The notes under the pieces are model-generated. The model was not told where the DNA came from, did no database searches, and saw only the letters and a list, made by a program, of their open reading frames with translations. From NCBI RefSeq assembly GCF_000282215.1, contig NZ_AKJS01000019.1, positions 1 through 64,000 on the forward strand: a DNA stretch of 64,000 nucleotides, given 5' to 3'. Shown here piece after piece: positions 27,960 to 36,710 of this stretch; positions within the stretch are counted from its first letter, which is position 1, and each line of letters opens with the position of its first letter. Made by a program: the position numbers and the translations under genes. The stretch is from Pseudomonas sp. GM21 (lineage in GTDB: Bacteria > Pseudomonadota > Gammaproteobacteria > Pseudomonadales > Pseudomonadaceae).

Positions 27960-28586
27960 TTATTTGCTGTTGGTCAGTGTGTTGAAGCTGGTCATCAGGT
28001 TGCGATAGTCCGGAATGTGGTTGGAGAACAAGGTGCCCAGCCCTTCCACGTCGTTACGCCAGTCGCGATGCAGTTCACAAGCCAGGCCGAACCAGGTCAT
28101 CAACTGCGCGCCGGAGGCCGACATGCGGTCCCAGGCCGATTGTCGGGTCAGCTCGTTGAAGGTGCCGGAAGCGTCAGTCACCACGAACACCTCGAAGCCT
28201 TCGGCGAGCGCCGAGAGTGCCGGGAACGCCACACAGACTTCCGTCACCACGCCAGCGATGATCAGCTGTTTCTTGCCAGTCGCCTTGATCGCCTTGACGA
28301 AATCTTCATTGTCCCAGGCATTGATCTGGCCAGGACGGGCGATGTAAGGCGCATCCGGAAACAGCGCTTTGAGCTCTGGCACCAGCGGGCCGTTGGGGCC
28401 GTTTTCGAAACTGGTGGTGAGGATGGTCGGCAACTTGAAATACTTGGCCAGGTCGGCCAGGGCCAGCACATTGTTCTTGAAACGGTCCGGTTCGATGTCG
28501 CGCACCAGAGACAGCAGACCCGCCTGGTGATCAACCATCAAAACCGCAGCGTTGTCCTTGTCGAGACGTTTGTAAGAAGTAGTCAT
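27960..28586 (-). CDS. Isochorismatase-like (YcaC-type) hydrolase
   Basis: Cysteine hydrolase of 208 residues. It has the family's Asp in AAVLMVDHQAGLLSLV and the nucleophile Cys in GVVTEVCVAFPALSAL. The YcaC-like middle is EINAWDNEDF-type (QINAWDNEDFVKAIKATGKK). The substrate of these proteins is generally unknown. It is the last of a - strand run: pirin, paralogous hydrolase, this gene. The two hydrolases are clear paralogues 56 bp apart. Confidence 0.85.
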   Translation of the reverse strand: MTTSYKRLDKDNAAVLMVDHQAGLLSLVRDIEPDRFKNNVLALADLAKYFKLPTILTTSFENGPNGPLVPELKALFPDAPYIARPGQINAWDNEDFVKAIKATGKKQLIIAGVVTEVCVAFPALSALAEGFEVFVVTDASGTFNELTRQSAWDRMSASGAQLMTWFGLACELHRDWRNDVEGLGTLFSNHIPDYRNLMTSFNTLTNSK

Positions 28587-28642
28587 TGCAGCAGTCCTCG
28601 CGTGTTGTCGATGCCGAATGGATGTCGGCGTGGGGTAGTCGT

Positions 28643-29326
28643 TTAGCGCTGGGAGTCCAGCACTTCGTGTTCATTCGCCACTTGCTGAGCCTTGAGGTAA
28701 CTTTCGATCAACAATTGATAATGCGGCATGGCCTGGGCGTAGACAGCGGCCCACTGCTCGGCATCCGGACGGTTCCACGAGCCTTGCAATTCAGAGAGCG
28801 TGGCCATGATGTCGATCGGCACGACTCCGGCCTGTGCCAAACGGGCGATGGTCAGATCAGTGGCCAGTTTTGAGTGGTTGCCGGAGGCGTCGACTACCGC
28901 AAACACTTTGTAGCCCTCATGCACCGCTGCGATGGACGGAAACGCCAGGCATACGCTGGTCAGCGTGCCGGCGATGACCAGGGTTTTTTTGCCGGTGGCT
29001 TTTACTGCCGCGTGAAACTCGGCGTTGTCCCAGGCATTGATTTCGCCCTTGCGTGCCACGTATTGGGCATGCGGAGCGGCTTCGTGAATCTCGGGAATCA
29101 ACGGCCCATTGGGGCCTTGCGGGACGGAAGCGGTGGTAATCACCGGCATGTTCAGCAGGGTCGCGGCTTTGGCCAGGGCAATGGCGTTGGCGCGCAGTTG
29201 TGGCACGTCCATGTCCTTGACGATCTGGAACAGCCCACTTTGGTGATCGATCAACAGCATGGCGCTGTCGTTAGGGTCGATGATCGGTTTCAGGCCGTTG
29301 AAGTTGGCCGCGTTGACGGTATTCAT
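28643..29326 (-). CDS. Isochorismatase-like hydrolase, paralogue of downstream gene
   Basis: Hydrolase of 227 residues with Asp in [17 protein letters not shown] and nucleophile Cys in [16 protein letters not shown]. It shares the [26 protein letters not shown] core with its neighbour. I start at ATG 29326 ([14 protein letters not shown]), preceded by an AGAGGAAA ribosome site. The longer frame to 29386 is unsupported. Probably cotranscribed with the pirin gene upstream. Confidence 0.84.
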   Translation of the reverse strand: MNTVNAANFNGLKPIIDPNDSAMLLIDHQSGLFQIVKDMDVPQLRANAIALAKAATLLNMPVITTASVPQGPNGPLIPEIHEAAPHAQYVARKGEINAWDNAEFHAAVKATGKKTLVIAGTLTSVCLAFPSIAAVHEGYKVFAVVDASGNHSKLATDLTIARLAQAGVVPIDIMATLSELQGSWNRPDAEQWAAVYAQAMPHYQLLIESYLKAQQVANEHEVLDSQR

Positions 29327-29419
29327 GTGCGTTTCCTCTTTCGTTTGGGCAACAGCCATCCCTGGCCTGAGAACCGGCCTACGCATCCTGTGTAGAGCGG
29401 GTGGTTGAAGCGCGACGGG

Positions 29420-30286
29420 TTAACCGTGCATCTGGCCGAAGCGGCCAGACTGGAAGTCGGCGAAAGCCTGGTGAATTTCTTGCTCGGTGTTCATCACGAA
29501 CGGGCCGTGCCCGACAATCGGTTCGTCGATCGGCTCACCACTGAGCAACAGCACTACGGCGTCCTGGCTGGCTTCCAGGGTCAACTGATCGCCGTCGCGA
29601 TCAAACAACACCAACTGGCCTTCGCCCACCGACTCCTGACCATTGACCAGAACCGTGCCGTGCAACACCACCAATGCCGTGTTGCGACCTTCGTGCAGGT
29701 CCAGGGTCAACAACTTGCCGTCCTTGAGACGCAAATCCCAGACGTCAATCGGCGTGAATGTGCGCGCCGGACCGGTGTGGCCGTCGAACTCACCGGCGAC
29801 CAAGCGCAGGTTGCCGGCCTGGTTCTTGAGCGGGATGTTCGGGATGTCGCCATCGAGGATGGTCTGGTAACCGGCGTCGGCCATTTTGTCCCTGGCCGGC
29901 AGATTGACCCATAGCTGCACCATTTCCAGAGTGCCGCCGGATTTGGCGAAACTCTCGGAGTGAAACTCCTCATGCAAGATCCCCGAAGCAGCGGTCATCC
30001 ACTGAACATCGCCAGGGCCGATCGTGCCGCCGCTGCCGGTGGAGTCACGGTGTTCCAGTTCACCCTTGTAAACGATAGTCACGGTTTCGAACCCACGGTG
30101 CGGATGCTGACCAACGCCACGTCGTTCGGTGGTCGGGGTGAATTCGGCAGGAGCTGCATGATCCAGCAGCAGGAACGGGCTGATGTGCTTGCCCAGGTGG
30201 TCGTAGGAAAACAGCGTACGAACCGGAAAACCGTCGCCGACCCAATGGGTGCGTGGACTGGTGTAGATACCGATGATGTTTTTCAT
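29420..30286 (-). CDS. Pirin-family bicupin protein
   Basis: Cupin protein of 288 residues. The N-terminal metal site is clear: His residues in GQHPHRGFETV and ELEHRDS, and His/Glu in GILHEEFHS. Bacterial pirins include quercetinase-like enzymes and redox-responsive regulators. I start at ATG 30286 (MKNIIGIYTSPRTHWVG), next to AGGAGACACC. It is divergent from a LysR gene (107-bp gap), which probably regulates it and the two hydrolases. Confidence 0.88.
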   Translation of the reverse strand: MKNIIGIYTSPRTHWVGDGFPVRTLFSYDHLGKHISPFLLLDHAAPAEFTPTTERRGVGQHPHRGFETVTIVYKGELEHRDSTGSGGTIGPGDVQWMTAASGILHEEFHSESFAKSGGTLEMVQLWVNLPARDKMADAGYQTILDGDIPNIPLKNQAGNLRLVAGEFDGHTGPARTFTPIDVWDLRLKDGKLLTLDLHEGRNTALVVLHGTVLVNGQESVGEGQLVLFDRDGDQLTLEASQDAVVLLLSGEPIDEPIVGHGPFVMNTEQEIHQAFADFQSGRFGQMHG

Positions 30287-30393
30287 GGTGTCTCCTGATG
30301 AGGTGCGTGAAGCCATGGACACAGCTTAAAACTCGAACCTTTGGTGCGCTAGACTGCAAAAATCAGTCTTTGCGTTCTATTTGGGGAACGATA

Positions 30394-31299
30394 ATGGAAG
30401 ACCTCAACACCCTTTACTACTTCACTCAAGTGGTGGAACACGGCGGTTTCGCTCCGGCTGGTCGGGCGTTGGACATGCCTAAATCGAAGCTCAGCCGACG
30501 CATCGCCGAGCTTGAAGAGCGCCTCGGTGTCCGCCTGTTGCATCGCACCAGCCGCCATTGTTCGTTGACGGAAATCGGCCAGGCTTACTACCAGCGTTGC
30601 CTGGCCATGCGCGTCGAAGCAGAAAGTGCCGCCGAACTGATCGAACGCAATCGCTCCGAGCCTCAAGGCCTGGTGCGCATCAGTTGCCCGACGGCGCTGC
30701 TCAACTCCTGGGTCGGGCCCATGCTGACGCGCTACATGCTCAAATACCCGTTGGTGGAATTATTTATCGAGAGCACCAATCGCCGGGTCGACCTGATCCA
30801 CGAAGGGTTCGATATAGCCCTGCGTGTGCGCTTTCCGCCACTGGAAAACACCGACATGGTGATGAAGGTTCTGGGCAACAGTACCCAGTGCGTGGTGGGC
30901 AGCCCAGCCTGGGCCGAACGCCTGTCGTCCCCCGCCTCCCCTGCCGACCTGAGCGGTTTGCCGAGCCTGCATTGGGGAGCTGCCCAGCGTGAATATCAGT
31001 GGGAATTGTTCGGCGCCGAAGGCGCCAGCGCACTGATTCGACATACGCCACGCTTGGTCACCGATGATTTGCTCGCATTGCGTCATGCAGTGGTTGCGGG
31101 TATTGGCATTGCGCACCTGCCGAGCGTAGTGGTGCGCGATGACATGGCGGCCGGTCGGTTGGTCAACCTGGTGCCGGGTTGGGAACCAAAATGCGGAATC
31201 ATCCATGCAATCTTTCCTTCTCGCCGTGGACTGCTGCCGTCGGTGCGCACGTTGATCGACTTTCTGGGAGAGGAGTTCAACCACGCTGACATCGCCTGA
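30394..31299 (+). CDS. LysR-family transcriptional regulator
   Basis: Regulator of 301 residues with the N-terminal winged helix (MEDLNTLYYFTQVVEHGGFAPAGRALDMPKSKLSRRIAELEERLG) and a C-terminal effector-binding domain. ATG 30394 gives the standard start; the open frame to 30298 overlaps the divergent pirin promoter. Divergent placement suggests control of the pirin/isochorismatase-like operon. The inducer is unknown. Confidence 0.9.
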   Translation: MEDLNTLYYFTQVVEHGGFAPAGRALDMPKSKLSRRIAELEERLGVRLLHRTSRHCSLTEIGQAYYQRCLAMRVEAESAAELIERNRSEPQGLVRISCPTALLNSWVGPMLTRYMLKYPLVELFIESTNRRVDLIHEGFDIALRVRFPPLENTDMVMKVLGNSTQCVVGSPAWAERLSSPASPADLSGLPSLHWGAAQREYQWELFGAEGASALIRHTPRLVTDDLLALRHAVVAGIGIAHLPSVVVRDDMAAGRLVNLVPGWEPKCGIIHAIFPSRRGLLPSVRTLIDFLGEEFNHADIA

Positions 31300-31340
31300 T
31301 GTGATGCGACACGCGGGGCTGGTGGATTTTTTATTTCGGA

Positions 31341-31373
31341 CATAATATCGATCGGGATTACAACCATAATATC
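31341..31373 (+). promoter_or_regulatory. Direct repeat in promoter of thioesterase gene
   Basis: The 9-mer CATAATATC occurs twice, at 31341-31349 and 31365-31373, 24 bp apart start to start, in an AT-rich stretch just before the thioesterase ATG. This could be an operator or overlapping promoter elements; no known regulator site was recognised. Confidence 0.35.
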
Positions 31374-31395
31374 CGTTCCGCCCGAGGACATATCT

Positions 31396-31935
31396 ATGCA
31401 AAGCCCCACCCGCGAAGCCACGCTTGCTCAATGGATCGCCCAGGAACACGCCATGCGCGGCCGCCTCGCCGGCCCTGGCAGCCTGTCCATGGCCGACGTC
31501 AGCGCGCTGTCGCCCGCCGAGTTCTTCGACGGCATCGGCAACGGTGAACTGCCCTCGCCGCCGATTGGCGCGCTGATGGATTTCATCCCCATCGAATGGT
31601 CAGCCGGGCTGTTTATCTTTCAGGGCACCCCTGACGCACGGCATTACAACCCGCTGGGCAGTGTGCATGGCGGGTATGCAGCGACGTTGCTGGACTCGTG
31701 CATGGGCTGCGCGATTCATTCACAACTGAAGAAGGGTCAGGGCTATACGACGCTGGATCTGCGAATCAGCTATGTGCGTGCGCTGACGGGCGCCAGCGGG
31801 CCGGTACGCGCCGAGGGCAAGATCGTTCACTTGGGGCGTTCAACCGCGCTGGCCGAGGGGCGGATTTATGATGTGGATGGGCGGTTGTATGCGACGGGGT
31901 CGACGACTTGCATGATTCTTGAGGCGCGCACGTAA
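31396..31935 (+). CDS. PaaI-family hotdog thioesterase
   Basis: Acyl-CoA thioesterase-like protein of 179 residues. It has the hotdog signature NPLGSVHGGYAATLLDSCMGCAIHS and a following TTLDLRISYVRALTGASGPVRAEGKIVHLGRSTALAEG. Such enzymes release aromatic or short acyl groups from CoA. It has a good ribosome site (GAGGA, 31384-31388). It is a single gene, convergent with the hybrid kinase; its location tells nothing about its substrate. Confidence 0.86.
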   Translation: MQSPTREATLAQWIAQEHAMRGRLAGPGSLSMADVSALSPAEFFDGIGNGELPSPPIGALMDFIPIEWSAGLFIFQGTPDARHYNPLGSVHGGYAATLLDSCMGCAIHSQLKKGQGYTTLDLRISYVRALTGASGPVRAEGKIVHLGRSTALAEGRIYDVDGRLYATGSTTCMILEART

Positions 31936-31948
31936 GCATCGCACCGGG

Positions 31949-34900
31949 CTAGTCACGCGTGAGGTGCTGCCCGAGACTTTTCATGGCGCGCTGCAGCTGA
32001 TCAACGGCTTCATCGATGAGTGCGGCGCGCCCCTCGGCGCAGGCTCGCTCCAGATCCTCGCAACACTCGATCAAGCGCTCTGCGCGGACAATCCGCGCAC
32101 TGCCCTTGATGCGGTGCGCCAGTTCCTGAAGACGCGGACGGTTGTCGCCAACATGCGCTTGCAGCAAATGAATACGGTCATCGTGGTTGGACTGGGCCAA
32201 TTCACGCAACAATCGATTGATCAGGGTCCGGTCTTCACCGACGTAACGCTCCAGCCCCGTCAAGTCGATCCCGGTCGCTGAATGATCTTCAATCGGCGCG
32301 GGCAAATCGGCCGCGAATCGAGCCCCCAGCCACCCCCTCAAATCCGCCAGCAGGATTGGCTTGAACAAGCAGTCGTCCATGCCCGCTTCCAGGCATCGAA
32401 TCTTTTCCTCAGGCTGCGCATTGGCGGTAAACCCCAGAATCATGGTGGGCGGCAATCCATAGGCACGCTCTTCATCACGAATCGCGCTCGCCAATTCATA
32501 ACCGCTGAGCCCTGGCATATTGCAGTCGCTGATGACAACATCGAACTCATGGGCGCGCCATTGTTCGAGACCTTGTTCGCCATCCTCGGCCTCTATGACA
32601 CAGTGCCCCAGATAGCTCAGCTGACGGTTCAGCAACAAGCGATTAACCAGAAAGTCATCGACCACCAAAACTGTCAGCGCTCGGGTGGATAGCGCTATTC
32701 CACTGTCCACCGCATCACAGGGGGACAACGCTTTCAAAGCCACCAGCGACAGACTGATGTCGGCCTGAGTGCCCTGCCCAAGGACGCTGCCGAGCACCAG
32801 CCGCCCCCCCATCATTTCGCACAGGGTGCGACTGATCACCAGCCCCAGACCGGAACCTTTGCGGCCCGACTGTTGGCTGTTGCCGACCTGGACGAACGGG
32901 CTGAACAAGCGCTGCTGATCTAGTGCGCTGATGCCAATGCCGGTGTCTTCGATATGAACGTTCACCGCCAGATGACCCGAAATTCCCGGCACAACCCGCA
33001 GTGTCAGGCTCACCCCACCTGTCTGGGTAAACTTGATCGCATTGCTCAACAGATTGGACAGCACCTGCTTGAAACGCGTTGGGTCGATCAGCACGTCACG
33101 GTCACTGCGCGCCTCCAGTTCAACTCGCCATGTCAGACCTTTCTGCCGAGCCAGGCCTTCGAACACCCGGCATACCGATGTCACCAGCGCATGCAAATTG
33201 ACACGCTCGGGTGTCAGGGACAAATGGCCGGATTCGATGCGGGCAATGTCCAGGATATCGCCAATCAATGCCAGTAACTGCTGCGCGGCAGTGGACGCTA
33301 CCTCCAGGGCGTCACGGTCGGCGACGCCCTCTTCTGCCCGCATCCCGGCCAATTCGAGCATGCCGATCAGGGCATTCATCGGCGTACGGATTTCGTGGCT
33401 CATGGTCGCCAGAAATGTTGTTTTCGCGCGATTGGCGTCGTCGGCGGCGTCCTTGGCGTCCTGCAATTGCTGCAACCACCGTTGACGTTGGCGGATCTGT
33501 CGGCGCTGCCAGGCGATCCAGCCGAAGGCCAGCAGGAGTAACACGGCGGCAGCGGCAAACGCCTGCAAGATGGCTGGGCGATGACGCAACCAATAGCTGT
33601 CATCCACCACCACATCATTGCCCCAGCGGGCGATCAGTGCGTCCATTTCTTCGGGCGAGATGCTCAGCAATGCCTTGTTCAAGATCGATTGCAACTCCAA
33701 AGCTTCGCGATCCGTCGCCAGCGCAATACGTGCCGGTTCATCACCCACGGTACTGCTGATCCGCAAACGGCCCTGGTAATAGCGGGCTATCAGGTAACGG
33801 GTCATGAACAATGAACTGAGTGCCGCGTCGGCCTCCGTTTTCATGACCAATTCCAGGCCTTGCGCCGGACTTTCAACATCCACCATCCGCACGCCCGGCA
33901 CCCGCGCCTGAATGAGCGTGCGTATCGGGTGGCTGTGATGAATCGCCAGTCGTTTACTGGCCAGGTCCTCCAGCGTCTTTGGACTACCCGGCGTGTTGGC
34001 ACTGACCAGCGTGTACGGATTGGTCAGATAGGGCCTGGTGAAATGCAGGTCTGCTTCACCTTCTGTGGTAGGGATAATCGCGGGTATGACATCGATTTCG
34101 CCCACCTTGAGTTGCTGAATCTGCTGGTCAACGGATTGGCCCCTTAGCACGTTGAAGTGCAAACCGCTGCGCTGGCTGATCAGCGTCAGCAACTGTGCCG
34201 TCAACCCATTGAATTGCCCCTCGGCATTGAAGAATGTCAGGGGCGCAAAGTTCTCGGCCACCCCGACAGTCACCGTCGGATGACGGTCCAGCCAGCGCTG
34301 CTCACTGGCGCTGAGGTTGACGCGCTGCTGTCCCAGCCGGTTGACCTTGCCGGCGCTCCAGCGCTGATCGATGGCTGCGCGTTGATCCAAGGGAATCGCC
34401 GCCAACGCCTTGTCGATGATGTGCTTCAGCGGCAGGTTGTCCCGAGCCAGAGCAAAGCCGAAGGGGTTGGCGTCGAGCCCGGACGGCCCCACTAACTGAA
34501 CATCATTGGGGTAGTTATTGTTGATCAGGTAACTGGCGCTGATGAGGTCCCCCAGGTACACGTCATCTTGCCCATACGCCACCGCCCCGAGCGCATCGAG
34601 CGCTGATGGATAACGTTGCAGACTCGCCTCGGGATAAAACGTTTCTACCGCTCGCGCAGGCAAATAGTCTTCGACCATGGCGATGCGTTTACCCGCCAGG
34701 TCCTCGGGCATGCGCTCGTCCCATCGGGTGACCAGCATCGGCAGATCTTCCGCATAGGGGATGGACAGGACTAATTCGGGGTCGGCCGCTTCGAAATTGT
34801 TCGAGGTCCCAAGCAAATCAAGCGCATCGAATTTCAAAGCCTCCATGGCCGCTTCCCGCGTGCCATAACGCTGAACCTCAATGGGAATGTTCAGCAGTTG

Positions 34901-35167
34901 CGCAATCAATCGGGCGTAATCGGCGGTGATGCCTTCCAGCTCATTGTGTTTGCCTGTGACTTCGAAGGGTGGGTAGTCCGGCCCGCTCACCCCGAGGCGC
35001 AGAACACGCTTGCTGCGCAACCATTGCCGGTCCTTTTTATCCAACCGGACCTCATAACCCGCCACAATCGAACGCCCCAGCAGCTGCAAGGACTTCGGCT
35101 GATCATCCTGGGCGACCAGCGTCGGCGGCACCAGGCATAACATCAAGGCGCACAGCAGAATACGCAC
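31949..35167 (-). CDS. Unorthodox hybrid sensor kinase, BvgS/EvgS-like
   Basis: Membrane sensor kinase of 1072 residues: signal peptide, two periplasmic SBP_bac_3 Venus-flytrap domains (about 45-285 and 285-530) and one membrane helix (about 536-556). A histidine kinase domain follows with phosphorylated His591 (MSHEIRTPMN) and an ATPase domain (NLLSNAIKFT, GSGLGLVIS). Then come a receiver with Asp881 (SDCNMPG) and a C-terminal Hpt with His1018 (AHRIKGSAR). No PAS domain is evident between helix and kinase. It lies 12 bp after a LuxR response-regulator gene, so the two form a BvgAS/EvgAS-like phosphorelay. Signal unknown. Confidence 0.9.
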   Translation of the reverse strand: MRILLCALMLCLVPPTLVAQDDQPKSLQLLGRSIVAGYEVRLDKKDRQWLRSKRVLRLGVSGPDYPPFEVTGKHNELEGITADYARLIAQLLNIPIEVQRYGTREAAMEALKFDALDLLGTSNNFEAADPELVLSIPYAEDLPMLVTRWDERMPEDLAGKRIAMVEDYLPARAVETFYPEASLQRYPSALDALGAVAYGQDDVYLGDLISASYLINNNYPNDVQLVGPSGLDANPFGFALARDNLPLKHIIDKALAAIPLDQRAAIDQRWSAGKVNRLGQQRVNLSASEQRWLDRHPTVTVGVAENFAPLTFFNAEGQFNGLTAQLLTLISQRSGLHFNVLRGQSVDQQIQQLKVGEIDVIPAIIPTTEGEADLHFTRPYLTNPYTLVSANTPGSPKTLEDLASKRLAIHHSHPIRTLIQARVPGVRMVDVESPAQGLELVMKTEADAALSSLFMTRYLIARYYQGRLRISSTVGDEPARIALATDREALELQSILNKALLSISPEEMDALIARWGNDVVVDDSYWLRHRPAILQAFAAAAVLLLLAFGWIAWQRRQIRQRQRWLQQLQDAKDAADDANRAKTTFLATMSHEIRTPMNALIGMLELAGMRAEEGVADRDALEVASTAAQQLLALIGDILDIARIESGHLSLTPERVNLHALVTSVCRVFEGLARQKGLTWRVELEARSDRDVLIDPTRFKQVLSNLLSNAIKFTQTGGVSLTLRVVPGISGHLAVNVHIEDTGIGISALDQQRLFSPFVQVGNSQQSGRKGSGLGLVISRTLCEMMGGRLVLGSVLGQGTQADISLSLVALKALSPCDAVDSGIALSTRALTVLVVDDFLVNRLLLNRQLSYLGHCVIEAEDGEQGLEQWRAHEFDVVISDCNMPGLSGYELASAIRDEERAYGLPPTMILGFTANAQPEEKIRCLEAGMDDCLFKPILLADLRGWLGARFAADLPAPIEDHSATGIDLTGLERYVGEDRTLINRLLRELAQSNHDDRIHLLQAHVGDNRPRLQELAHRIKGSARIVRAERLIECCEDLERACAEGRAALIDEAVDQLQRAMKSLGQHLTRD

Positions 35168-35179
35168 GTTAAGGCGCCC

Positions 35180-35800
35180 TCAGATCAAGTGATTGCGTAT
35201 GGCGAAATCACGTAGATGAACAGCCGCCTTCACGCCGAGTTTTTCGATCAATCGGGTCTTGTAGGTACTGACCGTCTTGTGGCTCAGGTGCATCGCCTCG
35301 GCGATGGCCTTGTTGGTGGTACCCCGGGCGAGATACTGGAGGATGGTCAGCTCGCGGTTGGAGAGTTTATCGATCATTTGTTTTTCGCTTTGCGAAAGCG
35401 CGTCCATTGATGCGCTGGGCAGCTGCGCGAAATAGGTGTACCCGGCGATCAACGCATGTATGGCCTTGTGTAATTGACTGAGGTCGTTGGTCTTGGCGAC
35501 ATAGGCCAAGGCCCCGGCGCGCATGCAACGCTCCTGAAAAAACAGCGGGTCAAGAGACGTGAATACCAGCACCCTACACGCCAAATTGCTGACTTTGATT
35601 CGCTCCAGAACATCCAGCCCGTTACCGCCGGGCATCACCAGGTCCAGAATCACCAGATCAACGTTGTGCTCACGGAGTATCACCAACGCCTCACCGACGC
35701 TGGCGGCTTCATAAATCAGTTTGAAACCTTCTCGCTCAAGTACCATTTTGACTGCGGCGCAAACCACCGGATGATCGTCCACAATCAGCACTGACGTCAT
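35180..35800 (-). CDS. LuxR-type response regulator (BvgA/EvgA-like)
   Basis: Two-component regulator of 206 residues. The receiver (1-120) has the acidic pair D8-D9 and phosphoacceptor D53 (LVILDLVMPGG). The C-terminal GerE helix-turn-helix is LSNRELTILQYLARGTTNKAIAEAMHLSHKTVSTYKTRL. I start at ATG 35800 (MTSVLIVDDHP), after an AGGGAGTTGCC site; the longer frame is unlikely. Upstream of and coupled to the hybrid kinase, it is the likely final acceptor of its phosphorelay. Confidence 0.92.
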   Translation of the reverse strand: MTSVLIVDDHPVVCAAVKMVLEREGFKLIYEAASVGEALVILREHNVDLVILDLVMPGGNGLDVLERIKVSNLACRVLVFTSLDPLFFQERCMRAGALAYVAKTNDLSQLHKAIHALIAGYTYFAQLPSASMDALSQSEKQMIDKLSNRELTILQYLARGTTNKAIAEAMHLSHKTVSTYKTRLIEKLGVKAAVHLRDFAIRNHLI

Positions 35801-35954
35801 GGCAACTCCCTGTGCAAAAAATCGACGATGCGGCCACGTCTGCCCGCCGGAAAAGTCCGGAATAGACGCAGCAGCGGCGCGAGAACTCTTACATTGTCGG
35901 GTGGCCAAATCTACCTGTCAGAAATGACAGTCCAGACGAACGGTCACCTCGGTT

Positions 35955-36383
35955 TCAATCCACCATTGGCCCCTCGGGTAATGGTGCGCGCGCATCAACA
36001 TCGACGCTGGACATCAAACGCTGGATGCACATCGGGTCAGGAAGCGATATTGGACTCACATGAATCGTCTGTTTTACGCAGAGAGGCATAGACGCCAATC
36101 GAGAAGGCTGGTCGTTGAAAATCAGGGCATGCCGCACCTGGCAGTTGTCGAGGAAGAACTCGTACAGGTCCAATGATCCAGCGGTTAGTGCAGCATTGAT
36201 GACCACCAGGTCAAACGGTTCACAACCGTACTCGACCAGGGTCAACAGTTCTTCAAGATTTTGAACCGGTGCCACCCGGTAGTAACCCAAATGGTTGAAC
36301 AGGCGCTCGACCTTCATCCGATGAAAGTGTTGCTCGTCGGCGATCAGGATTCGTAATGCTGGGTTCGTCAAAGCGAAGTCCAC
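35955..36383 (-). CDS. Receiver-like protein lacking the phosphoacceptor Asp
   Basis: Protein of 142 residues with a CheY-like start (LRILIADEQHFHRMKVERLF) and fold pattern. The residue at the phosphorylation position is Asn63 (FDLVVINAALTAGS) and no clear conserved Lys-Pro follows near position 114. The acidic pair D16-E17 is retained. No output domain follows. It lies 154 bp upstream of the LuxR regulator on the same strand. It may be a pseudo-receiver that modulates the adjacent phosphorelay; function unknown. Confidence 0.7.
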   Translation of the reverse strand: MDFALTNPALRILIADEQHFHRMKVERLFNHLGYYRVAPVQNLEELLTLVEYGCEPFDLVVINAALTAGSLDLYEFFLDNCQVRHALIFNDQPSRLASMPLCVKQTIHVSPISLPDPMCIQRLMSSVDVDARAPLPEGPMVD

Positions 36384-36710
36384 AAGGTATCAATGTGGGG
36401 CGCTAGGCTACGGAAGACTGATGTCGGCCTATGTAGGACTTTTCCTAATTACTCGGTCATATTTCTGAAGCAAACGAGGGAACGAGGCCGTCAGCATGAA
36501 GGCGCGATAGCTTTTCTTCGGTGATCAGGATTCGCCCGCAAGCCGTGCCGGGTGGCATTCGCACTCATGAAAAACCAGAGCCAATACCAGCCGAATTTAA
36601 GATTGCAGGGTTGCCCTGCAACATGGAATCTCCCACATTGGGCCTGTATACACAGGTCTAGTGTGGGAGCGAGCCTGCTCGCGATGGCAGCCACAGAGGC
36701 GCCGAAAATC
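36384..36710. repeat. Gene-free gap with REP element between pseudo-receiver and pvdA
   Basis: This 327-bp gap lies upstream of the pseudo-receiver and downstream of pvdA (both - strand). It holds a REP unit at 36662-36687 (GTGGGAGCGAGCCTGCTCGCGATGG) facing a short partial complement TCTCCCACATT at 36629. Nothing else was recognised; the stretch next to 36383 should contain the promoter of the pseudo-receiver gene. Confidence 0.7.
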
